The notes: a model not told the origin generated them from the letters alone. Positions 1 through 5,036 are shown, counted from the stretch's first letter. The stretch: DNA of 5,817 nt from an uncultured Chloroflexota bacterium (GCA_937860285.1 CALMBS010000004.1:1-5817); one strand, 5' to 3'. Translations and numbers: made by a program.

Positions 1-892
1 GCACCGGATCCAGGCCGAGCCGGATGGCCTTGCGCACCACCCCGTCGATGTCCCCGTCGCGGAGCAGGTCTCCGCAGCTGCGGTCGTCGACCACCAGCAG
101 GCAGCGATGGAAGGTGCGATCGTTGACGATGGGGAGCAGGTCGGCCAGGTTCTTCTCCGACGAGCCCTCCCGGATCATGATCCACATGCCGCGGGCCAGC
201 TTCTCCTCGGCCTCCTCCAGGGAGGTGCACTCGTGGTCAGAAGCGATCCCGCCCGCCAGGTAGGCGTTGAGGTCCCGTCCGCGCAGGCCCACGGCGTGGC
301 CGTCGATGGCCCGGCCCCTGGCCAGCGCCATCTTGAGCAGCATGCCGGAGTGCCCCTGCAGCACGGCCGGGAAATCCATCAGCTCTCCCAGGCCGATGCT
401 GTTCTTCCAGCCCAGGGCCTGCTGCACGTCGCCGGCGGTGACCCGGGCCGCCGCGGACTCCAGCCGGGTGGCCGGCACGCACGACGGCACCATCAACAGG
501 ACCTGGAGCGGCAGTCCCCCGGCGATGCGCAGCACCTCCCGGGCGCCGGCGAGACCGCAGACGTTGGTGATCTCGTGGAGATCGGTGACGATCGCGGCGG
601 TGCCGCGGGGGACCACGGCCCTGGCGTACTGCGTGATGTGGAGCATCGAGCTCTCCACGTGGGTATGACCATTGATCAGGCCAGGGGCCACGTACCGGCC
701 CCCCAGGTCAATGGTCTCCGCCGCATCGGTGTAGTCGCCGACGCCGGCGATCCGGCCCCGGTATACGGCCACGTTGCCCGCCTCCACGTCCCCATTGAAG
801 GTGTTGATGATCCGCCCGTTGGCCAGCACCAGGTCCGCGGCGGCCTGCCCCCTGGCGACCCGGATCAGCTGCCTCATTTCCCGGTGGTTCAC
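1..892 (-). CDS. ade: Adenine deaminase, N-terminal part (cut by left edge)
   Basis: Adenine deaminase hydrolyses adenine to hypoxanthine and ammonia in the cytoplasm; it is a metal-dependent enzyme of the amidohydrolase superfamily. The 297 residues present are about half the usual length of nearly 600, and the C-terminal half lies beyond position 1. The family motifs appear in order: GLINGHTHVESS (71-82) with metal ligands H76 and H78, GLGELMDFP (168-175) with E170, DGHAVGL (197-203) with H199, SDHECTSLEEA (218-228) with H220, and VVDDRS (267-272) with the active-site aspartate. The start chosen is GTG at 892-890. It overlaps the hpt stop as GTGA, has AGGGGG four bases upstream, and gives an N-terminus close in length to Bacillus Ade. 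ATG at 877-875 is an alternative but has a poorly placed ribosome site. The gene is translationally coupled to hpt, whose product uses hypoxanthine. In the usual HAPGL-type motif, proline is replaced by valine here (residue 201). The family call is firm; the start is less certain. Confidence 0.94.
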   Translation of the reverse strand, partial: MNHREMRQLIRVARGQAAADLVLANGRIINTFNGDVEAGNVAVYRGRIAGVGDYTDAAETIDLGGRYVAPGLINGHTHVESSMLHITQYARAVVPRGTAAIVTDLHEITNVCGLAGAREVLRIAGGLPLQVLLMVPSCVPATRLESAAARVTAGDVQQALGWKNSIGLGELMDFPAVLQGHSGMLLKMALARGRAIDGHAVGLRGRDLNAYLAGGIASDHECTSLEEAEEKLARGMWIMIREGSSEKNLADLLPIVNDRTFHRCLLVVDDRSCGDLLRDGDIDGVVRKAIRLGLDPV

Positions 893-1416
893 CCGTCCCC
901 CTTCAGACAGTAGATCCCGCTCAGGTACCGGAACCGTTCATCGTAGTCCAGCCCGTACCCCACCAGGAAGCAGTCCGGCACCGCCAGGCCCAGGTAGTCT
1001 ACGGGCACCGGAACGCGCCGGGCGGCCGACTTGTCAAAGAGGGCGCAGACGCGGACCGAGGCCGGCTTCCTCCGACTCAGATACTCCAGGGTGAAATTCA
1101 GCGTGACGCCGGTGTCGACGATATCCTCCACCACCAGCACGTGCCGGCCCCGGACGCTGGCCCTCAGCCCGTGCACCACCCGCACCTGGCCTGATGTCTT
1201 GGCCCGTCCCCGCCCGTAGCTGGAGAGGGCCATGAACTCGGTCTCCAGGGGCATGTCCAGCGCCCTTACCAGGTCGGCCATGAAGACGAAGCAGCCCTTC
1301 AGCACACCCACCAGGATGGGGTTCTTGTCCCGGTAGTCGCGCCTGACCTCCCGGGCCAGCCTGGCCACGGCCGCGTTGATGTCGTCGGACGTGTAGATGG
1401 GCTCCAGCGTGGTCAT
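889..1416 (-). CDS. hpt: Hypoxanthine-guanine phosphoribosyltransferase
   Basis: This 175-residue protein has the usual length for bacterial Hpt. It transfers the phosphoribosyl group from PRPP to hypoxanthine or guanine, giving IMP or GMP, in cytoplasmic purine salvage. Visible motifs are PILVGVLKGCFVFMADL (33-49), EFMALSSYG (60-68), the PRPP-binding loop VVEDIVDTGVTL (95-106) with E97 and D98, and the C-terminal purine-site stretch FLVGYGLDYDERFR (150-163). The reading frame stays open upstream to 1506, but that extension overlaps the predicted promoter and is low-complexity. ATG at 1416-1414 has GGGAGG four bases upstream and starts at the normal family N-terminus. The stop TGA overlaps the GTG start of ade, so the two are probably co-translated: Ade makes hypoxanthine and Hpt uses it. 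A consensus-like promoter and a dyad lie just upstream. The sequence alone does not fix the preference between hypoxanthine and guanine. Confidence 0.96.
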   Translation of the reverse strand: MTTLEPIYTSDDINAAVARLAREVRRDYRDKNPILVGVLKGCFVFMADLVRALDMPLETEFMALSSYGRGRAKTSGQVRVVHGLRASVRGRHVLVVEDIVDTGVTLNFTLEYLSRRKPASVRVCALFDKSAARRVPVPVDYLGLAVPDCFLVGYGLDYDERFRYLSGIYCLKGDG

Positions 1417-1433
1417 GTTGCCTCCCAGGGATG

Positions 1434-1471
1434 CGCACCCGTCAGGGGGCGCGGCCCGCTTGATGGGTGCG
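1434..1471 (-). repeat. Dyad at the 5' end of the hpt transcript
   Basis: CGCACCCGTCA at 1434-1444 is matched by TGATGGGTGCG at 1461-1471, giving an 11-bp inverted repeat with one mismatch and a 16-base centre. The centre also holds a short GGGC/GCCC stem when read on the minus strand. The predicted transcription start is near 1471, so the dyad would be the first structure of the hpt mRNA, ending about 18 bases before the start codon. It could be a 5'-stabilising hairpin, a protein-bound leader, or a DNA operator just downstream of the promoter. It has no U-tract, so it is not an intrinsic terminator. I do not recognise it as a known riboswitch. Confidence 0.55.
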
Positions 1472-1477
1472 GACCCC

Positions 1478-1506
1478 ATTATAGGTGGCGCGGCAGGCCG
1501 CCACAA
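1478..1506 (-). promoter_or_regulatory. Predicted sigma-A-type promoter of hpt-ade
   Basis: On the minus strand there is a perfect -10 hexamer TATAAT (1483-1478) and a -35-like TTGTGG (1506-1501), separated by exactly 17 bases. The expected start of transcription is near 1471, about 55 bases before the hpt ATG. The promoter begins 24 bases after the btuD stop, so hpt-ade can be expressed independently of the transporter operon. The -35 hexamer matches TTGACA only in its TTG half. A direct repeat GGCCGCC (1496-1502 and 1512-1518, plus-strand reading) flanks and overlaps the -35 and could be a regulator site, though in such GC-rich DNA it may be chance. Confidence 0.7.
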
Positions 1507-1529
1507 GGTCCGGCCGCCCGCAAGCCCGC

Positions 1530-2330
1530 TCAGTGGCGCCCGTTGTGCCGCGGCAGGACCACCACCTGGGGCACACCGCTCACAGGGTGAGGCTGTACCT
1601 GGACGGGCACGGAATAGGCCGCGCCGATGGTGCCGGCGGTGAGCACCTCTTCGGGCGAGCCGTCCGCCACCACGGACCCGTCCTTGAGCAGCACCAGGCG
1701 GCGGAAGTAGGCCGAGGCCAGGTTCAGGTCGTGCATGGCGGCCACCACCGTCAGGTGCCTTTCCTCGTTCATCCCCGCCAGCAGCTCCAGCATCTCCACC
1801 TGGTGGCTGATATCGAGATGGGCGGTGGGCTCATCCAGCAGCAGCACCTCGGCCTCCTGGGCCAGGGCCATGGCCAGCACCGCCTTCTGCCGCTCGCCGC
1901 CGGAGAGCGTGCTGAAGCACCGGCGCGCCAGGCGGCTGAGGCCCACGCTGTCCAGAGTGCGTCGCACCACCTCGCCGTCGGCGGCGGAGAGGTCCCGCCA
2001 GGGCTTGATGAACGGCGTCCGGCCCAGCATCACCACCTCCTCCACGGTGTAGGCCAGGGGAACCGCGATCTGCTGCGGCACCACCGCCACCTCCCGGGCC
2101 AGAACGCTCCGCTTCATCTTCCGGGTGTCCACCCCCTGGAGCCAGACGTTGCCGTTGGCCGCCGCCAGGATGCCGCTCACCAGCCGGATGAGGGTGGTCT
2201 TTCCGGCGCCGTTGGGGCCGATCAGGCCTACCATCTCCCCCCGGCCAACGGCCAGGTCCACATCGCGCAGCACCGCCCCGTTGTCGTACGAGAAGGTGAC
2301 CCGGTCCACTCGAATGGCAGTCGTGTTCAT
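1530..2330 (-). CDS. btuD: Corrinoid ABC transporter, ATP-binding subunit
   Basis: This 266-residue ABC ATPase belongs to the FecE/BtuD group that powers type II importers for iron chelates and vitamin B12. It should sit on the cytoplasmic face, bound to the BtuC dimer. Visible elements are an N-terminal aromatic-loop region (VTFSYDNG, 11-18), Walker A GPNGAGKT (38-45), Q-loop glutamine in VVPQQ (83-87), signature LSGGERQ (142-148), Walker B VLLLDEPTAHLD (162-173) and H-loop H200. All catalytic residues are intact. ATG at 2330-2328 overlaps the btuC stop as ATGA, which indicates translational coupling. It is the last gene of the btuFCD operon. I see no intrinsic terminator after it before the hpt promoter. 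The ABC fold itself does not show substrate; the corrinoid assignment comes from BtuF residues and the cobalamin riboswitch at the head of the operon. Confidence 0.93.
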   Translation of the reverse strand: MNTTAIRVDRVTFSYDNGAVLRDVDLAVGRGEMVGLIGPNGAGKTTLIRLVSGILAAANGNVWLQGVDTRKMKRSVLAREVAVVPQQIAVPLAYTVEEVVMLGRTPFIKPWRDLSAADGEVVRRTLDSVGLSRLARRCFSTLSGGERQKAVLAMALAQEAEVLLLDEPTAHLDISHQVEMLELLAGMNEERHLTVVAAMHDLNLASAYFRRLVLLKDGSVVADGSPEEVLTAGTIGAAYSVPVQVQPHPVSGVPQVVVLPRHNGRH

Positions 2331-3391
2331 AGTCCGTATTCCCTTCCACCACGCCTCAGCAGGTAGATGAAGATCGGCGCCCCGATGAGTGCCGTAATGA
2401 TGCCCACCTGTATGTCACGGGGAGAGGACAGCGTACGAGCCAGCAGGTCGGCCACCACCAGAAAGGCGCCGCCCGCGATGGCCGCGGAGGGGACCAGCAG
2501 CCGGTGGTCGGGTCCCAGCACCAATCTCAGGGCATGAGGGACCACCAGCCCCACGAACCCGATGAGCCCCCCTATGCAGACGGCGGCCGCCGTGAGCACC
2601 GACCCCAGCACCAGGAAGACGGTCTTGCTCCGCTCCACATCCACGCCGACGTGGGCCGCGCCTTCCTCGCCCAGTGCAAAGGCATTCAGCCGGAAGGCCC
2701 ACAGGCGCGTCAGCACGATGCCGGCGACGATGATCGGTGCGATGACCGCGATCTCCCCCCATCCCCCTACCGAGATACCTCCCAGCAGAAAGCCGTACAC
2801 CGACCGGAACTTTTCATAAAGCTGGTCGCTCATGGTGATGATGAGGTACATCAGGGCTGTCAGCATGGCGCTCACTACGAACCCGGCCAGCAGCATGCTG
2901 ACCACCGGCGTCCGGCCGCTGACCCGCGCCAGGCGGTAGACCAGGAAGACGGTGGCCAGCGCCCCGGCGAAGGCCAGCAGCGGCACCATGCCGAAGCCCA
3001 GGAAGCTCATGCTGAGGGGCAGGAGCATGGCTACGGTGGCCCCCAGCGCCGCGCCAGCCGACGTCCCGATGATGTACGGGTCCGCCATGGGGTTGCGCAG
3101 CAGGCCCTGGAAGATGACCCCGGCCGTCGCCAGGCCGGCCCCGACCAGGGCCCCACCCAGCACTCGGGGCAGCCTGACTTGAAGGATGATGGTCTCATCC
3201 GCCGGCCTCCAGGTGGCGTCCACGTTGAATGGCGAGACGGCGTTCCAGCAGATCTTGACCACGTCTCCGATGGGCACCCGGACCGACCCCACGGCAGCGG
3301 CCACAGCCAGGCACCCGGCCAAAGCCAGCGCCAGCAGCAGCACGACGCTGAGGTGACGATGACCTCCGGCCCGCGCTCTCACGTGTTGCAC
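2327..3391 (-). CDS. btuC: Corrinoid ABC transporter, FecCD/BtuC-family permease
   Basis: This membrane subunit of about 354 residues has a hydrophobic profile fitting the roughly ten helices of the FecCD family; two copies would form the channel. Family motifs are clear: RLPRVLGGALVGAGLA (73-88), FQGLLRNPMADPYIIGTSAG (94-113), and GLIGFVGLVVPHALR (275-289) followed by GPDHRLLVP (293-301), the cytoplasmic loop region that contacts the ATPase. The first transmembrane helix starts near residue 15. The start is uncertain. GTG at 3391-3389 opens the longest frame but has a weak ribosome site, whereas GTG at 3382-3380 (four codons shorter) has GGGGTG six bases upstream and may be the true start. 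The stop overlaps the btuD ATG. A perfect 10-bp hairpin lies in the gap after btuF. Related permeases carry siderophores or haem; the riboswitch and BtuF favour corrinoids here. Confidence 0.92.
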   Translation of the reverse strand: MQHVRARAGGHRHLSVVLLLALALAGCLAVAAAVGSVRVPIGDVVKICWNAVSPFNVDATWRPADETIILQVRLPRVLGGALVGAGLATAGVIFQGLLRNPMADPYIIGTSAGAALGATVAMLLPLSMSFLGFGMVPLLAFAGALATVFLVYRLARVSGRTPVVSMLLAGFVVSAMLTALMYLIITMSDQLYEKFRSVYGFLLGGISVGGWGEIAVIAPIIVAGIVLTRLWAFRLNAFALGEEGAAHVGVDVERSKTVFLVLGSVLTAAAVCIGGLIGFVGLVVPHALRLVLGPDHRLLVPSAAIAGGAFLVVADLLARTLSSPRDIQVGIITALIGAPIFIYLLRRGGREYGL

Positions 3392-3407
3392 CCCGTCGGT
3401 GGGTCGG

Positions 3408-3439
3408 GCGGCTGGCCCGCACCCGGGCAGGCCAGCCGC
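3408..3439 (-). repeat. Perfect hairpin between btuF and btuC
   Basis: GCGGCTGGCC at 3408-3417 and GGCCAGCCGC at 3430-3439 form a perfect 10-bp GC-rich stem with a 12-base loop that contains CCCGGG. It lies 28 bases after the btuF stop and 16 bases before the first possible btuC start. No U-run follows, so it is unlikely to end transcription. A stable stem here could protect the 3' end of the btuF message and help make more binding protein than permease, as intercistronic hairpins do in other binding-protein operons. That role is inference. Confidence 0.7.
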
Positions 3440-3467
3440 TCCCGGCTGTGATCCTCAGGCAGCGGCC

Positions 3468-4391
3468 CTACTCCCCCTCCGGAAAGAGCCCCGGCTGGAT
3501 GATCCGGGCCAGCATCTCCAGCCCGTCCACGATGCGCGGTCCGTACCTGGACGTGAGGTCCGGGTTCTCGATGGCGTACACCTTCCCATCCTTGACGGCC
3601 GATAGCCCGGCCCACGCCGGGGAGCGGGCCCCGACGCTCTCCACGGACACCCCGTACTGGTAGTCCTCCAGTACGACCAGGTCCGGGTCGGCATCCACGA
3701 TCTCCTCTACGCTGATTTGGTACCAGCTGGACGCGCCGCCGGCGACGTTCGTGCCGCCCGCCAGGCTTATGAGCTCGTCCTGGAAAGTGCCCGACCCGGC
3801 CGTGTAGGGACGGGTGGGATCGGTGGCATCCACTTCATAGAAGACGCTGGGCCGATCGCCGGCGGCCAGCCCATCGGTCCGGGCGGTGACCGCATCCACC
3901 CTGGCCTGCAGGCTGTTCACCAGGTCCCGCGCCTGCTTCTCTTTGCCGGTGATCTCGCCGATCTCCCGGATATCGTCCAGTATGCCCTGGATATCGGTGG
4001 GCTGGACCACGAACACGGGCACCCCGTACGGCTCGAGCTGCTGCACAATGGTGCCGGCCGAGGACAGGATCAGGTCCGGCTCCCGGTCCAGGATGGTCTC
4101 GGCGTTGAATCCGGGCCACGGGGCGCCCACCTTGGGCAGGGCCGCGGCCTCCTCCGGATAGGTGGAGTAGTCATCGGTGGCCACGACCCGGTCCCCCAGG
4201 TCCAGGGCGAAGAGTATCTCGGTGATGGGGGAGCCCAGCGAGACGATACGCTGCGGGTCGGCCGGGACGGTGACCTCCCGCTTCTCGTCATCGACCAGGA
4301 CCGAAGCGGAGGGCTCATTGTCGCAGGCCAGCAGCCCCAGGGAGGCCACCACCAGAATGCACAGAATAGCCTTGAGAACAGCCTTTCTCAC
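3468..4391 (-). CDS. btuF: Corrinoid-binding lipoprotein of ABC importer
   Basis: This 307-residue solute-binding protein of the periplasmic-binding-protein-2 family (BtuF/FepB type) captures the substrate outside the membrane and delivers it to BtuC. It begins with a lipoprotein signal: basic residues, a hydrophobic stretch, then lipobox LLAC with the acylated cysteine at residue 23. The N-lobe follows (about 40-130), then a long helix and the C-lobe (about 180-300). SPITEI (54-59) carries the glutamate that docks on the permease. DDYSTYPEE (73-81) and PWPGFN (91-96) match, from memory, the BtuF tyrosine and tryptophan that line the B12 pocket, which supports corrinoid rather than siderophore binding. 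The start is GTG at 4391-4389, with AAGGAGG five bases upstream and directly before a normal signal peptide. The frame is open to 4460, but that extension would spoil the signal peptide. The gene heads the operon behind a cobalamin riboswitch and terminator. Confidence 0.93.
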   Translation of the reverse strand: MRKAVLKAILCILVVASLGLLACDNEPSASVLVDDEKREVTVPADPQRIVSLGSPITEILFALDLGDRVVATDDYSTYPEEAAALPKVGAPWPGFNAETILDREPDLILSSAGTIVQQLEPYGVPVFVVQPTDIQGILDDIREIGEITGKEKQARDLVNSLQARVDAVTARTDGLAAGDRPSVFYEVDATDPTRPYTAGSGTFQDELISLAGGTNVAGGASSWYQISVEEIVDADPDLVVLEDYQYGVSVESVGARSPAWAGLSAVKDGKVYAIENPDLTSRYGPRIVDGLEMLARIIQPGLFPEGE

Positions 4392-4503
4392 CAAATCCTC
4401 CTTGTGATGTTTCAGGTGCCATACGACACACCCGCGGCCGGAGGTGACCCAAATAGGCACCGCCGCCGTGGCGAGGCGCTGGCCGATAGAGCCGCAAGGT
4501 TAC

Positions 4504-4529
4504 GCGGCGCGCACTCATGCGGACGCCGC
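4504..4529 (-). repeat. Bulged hairpin in the btuF leader
   Basis: GCGGCGCGCA at 4504-4513 pairs with TGCG (4518-4521) and CGCCGC (4524-4529), giving a 10-bp stem with a two-base bulge and a four-base loop. It lies after the riboswitch terminator and about 113 bases before the btuF start, in a 160-base leader with no recognisable gene. No U-run follows. Further on, GGTGCC (4461-4456) and GGCACC (4420-4415) could close a second, long-range stem just ahead of the ribosome site. Either could shape translation or mRNA stability of the transporter; nothing in the sequence settles this. Confidence 0.5.
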
Positions 4530-4550
4530 CTGATGCCCTGCCGGCGGGGG

Positions 4551-4586
4551 GGAAAGAAAAACCCCTGGCTCGGCAGAGCGAGGGGT
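4551..4586 (-). terminator. Intrinsic terminator of the cobalamin-riboswitch leader
   Basis: On the minus strand ACCCCT (4586-4581) pairs with AGGGGT (4566-4561), continued after one mismatch by GCTC/GAGC around a four-base TGCC loop. The U-rich run TTTTCTTTCC (4560-4551) follows directly. It sits about 160 bases before btuF and about 50 bases after the aptamer, so it is best read as the expression platform of the riboswitch, stopping transcription when cobalamin is bound. Upstream, AGGGG (4617-4613) or GAGCG (4613-4609) could pair with the left arm as an antiterminator; these pairings are short and tentative. Confidence 0.85.
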
Positions 4587-4635
4587 ATCAGGGTGCTCGG
4601 GTCATGTGCGCTCCCCTTTCTCCGCGGAGGCTCTT

Positions 4636-4786
4636 GTTGGCCCGGCGGCCCGGAGGTCTGCCAGGCTCTCTAGACAGGGGCCGGAGTTCTGACTGTCACA
4701 GCAGGCGGGACTGTGCCGGAGTTTCACCGGGCTTGCTGCCGTATTAAGCCCTCGCTCATGCTCGGGCGCCCCTGCACTGGTTCAAC
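4636..4786 (-). promoter_or_regulatory. Cobalamin riboswitch aptamer upstream of btuFCD
   Basis: The minus strand shows the conserved core of cobalamin riboswitches. GGGCTTAATACGGCAGCAAG (4751-4732) is followed by GGTGAAACTCCGGC (4728-4715), then CAGTCCCGCCTGCTGTGA (4713-4696). A B12-box-like stretch AGCCTGGCAGACCTCC (4667-4652) comes last. The B12 box departs from the usual form: relative to the remembered consensus it has an extra C and a substituted base in the CCTGCC part. A short P1 of GTTG (4786-4783) with CAAC (4639-4636) is possible, so the edges are approximate. The aptamer starts right at the predicted transcription start and is followed by an intrinsic terminator, so repression by premature termination on binding a cobalamin is expected. 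It marks the downstream ABC genes as corrinoid uptake. Which cobalamin form it prefers cannot be told. Confidence 0.9.
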
Positions 4787-4793
4787 TCCATCC

Positions 4794-4823
4794 ATTATAG
4801 CAGCCGCGGCGGGACGGGCTCAA
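4794..4823 (-). promoter_or_regulatory. Predicted promoter of btuFCD
   Basis: On the minus strand a perfect -10 TATAAT (4799-4794) lies 18 bases after a -35-like TTGAGC (4823-4818). Transcription would start near 4787, exactly where the cobalamin aptamer begins. The promoter diverges from that of thiC; the two -35 elements are only 13 bases apart, with the palindrome GGAGCTCC (4827-4834) between them. Confidence 0.75.
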
Positions 4824-4836
4824 ACCGGAGCTCCCC

Positions 4837-4865
4837 TTGTGTTCCCGAAACCAGGGCGGTATACT
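4837..4865 (+). promoter_or_regulatory. Predicted promoter of thiC
   Basis: TTGTGT (4837-4842) and TATACT (4860-4865) are separated by 17 bases, a standard sigma-A-type arrangement. Transcription would start near 4872, about 12 bases before the TPP aptamer. The -35 matches TTGACA only in TTG, as does the hpt promoter's TTGTGG. The position directly upstream of the aptamer supports the call. Confidence 0.7.
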
Positions 4866-4883
4866 GGCATCAAGACATAAATC

Positions 4884-4974
4884 GACCGCAGGGGAGCTCA
4901 GAGGCTGAGAGCGCGCCGCGTGGCGGGCGACCCTTTGAACCTGACCTCGGTAATGCGAGCGTAGGGAGGCGGTT
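4884..4974 (+). promoter_or_regulatory. TPP riboswitch (thi box) aptamer upstream of thiC
   Basis: All thi-box landmarks are present in order: GGGGAGCTC (4891-4899), GGCTGAGA (4903-4910), the variable P3 stem, ACCCTTTGAACCTGAC (4930-4945), then GGTAATGCGAGCGTAGGGA (4949-4967). Helix P1 is formed by ACCGC (4885-4889) with GCGGT (4969-4973), extended by a G-U pair. The aptamer binds thiamin pyrophosphate, and a terminator follows at once, so TPP should turn thiC off by transcription termination. The control also supports reading the downstream gene as true thiC, since ThiC-like benzimidazole genes (bza) in anaerobes are typically under cobalamin control. Confidence 0.97.
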
Positions 4975-4976
4975 CC

Positions 4977-5021
4977 GGCGACCAGGGACCGTTGAGTCGC
5001 GCTCCTGGTCGTCTTGTTTTT
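4977..5021 (+). terminator. Riboswitch-controlled terminator before thiC
   Basis: GGCGACCAGG (4977-4986) pairs with CCTGGTCGTC (5004-5013), ten base pairs including one G-U, followed by TTGTTTTT (5014-5021). It ends directly against the thiC ribosome site GGGGAGGAG (5022-5030). A competing antiterminator hairpin is visible: CGGTTCC (4970-4976) can pair with GGGACCG (4985-4991). That hairpin uses the 3' strand of aptamer P1 and also occupies the terminator's left arm. TPP binding would hold P1, prevent the antiterminator and allow termination. Confidence 0.9.
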
Positions 5022-5036
5022 GGGGAGGAGAGCCGG

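Noticed and set aside
107..913. Long plus-strand open frame of 268 codons opposite ade
   Set aside because: It is the antisense shadow of a clear adenine deaminase in GC-rich DNA; its translation is low-complexity and rich in His, Gly and Arg, with no recognisable motif.
1417..1506. 30-codon N-terminal extension of hpt
   Set aside because: It would run through the predicted promoter and leader dyad, is unlike Hpt N-termini, and the ATG at 1416 has a good ribosome site.
1485..2366. Plus-strand open frame of 293 codons opposite btuD
   Set aside because: The btuD frame on the other strand has every ABC ATPase motif; the plus-strand translation is His/Gln-rich shadow sequence with no domain.
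2504..3451. Plus-strand open frame of 315 codons opposite btuC
   Set aside because: A membrane protein read backwards gives this polar, His/Gln/Arg-rich product; the permease motifs on the minus strand are decisive.
4392..4460. 23-codon N-terminal extension of btuF
   Set aside because: It would place polar sequence before a textbook lipoprotein signal peptide; the GTG at 4391 has AAGGAGG at the right distance.
3717..4673. Plus-strand open frame of 318 codons opposite btuF and its leader
   Set aside because: It crosses the binding-protein gene, the terminator and part of the riboswitch and shows no family motif.
4828..4899. Inverted 9-base match GAGCTCCCC (4828-4836) and GGGGAGCTC (4891-4899)
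   Set aside because: The right copy is part of the conserved TPP aptamer and the left copy lies upstream of the transcript start, so they cannot pair in RNA; the match is short enough to be chance.
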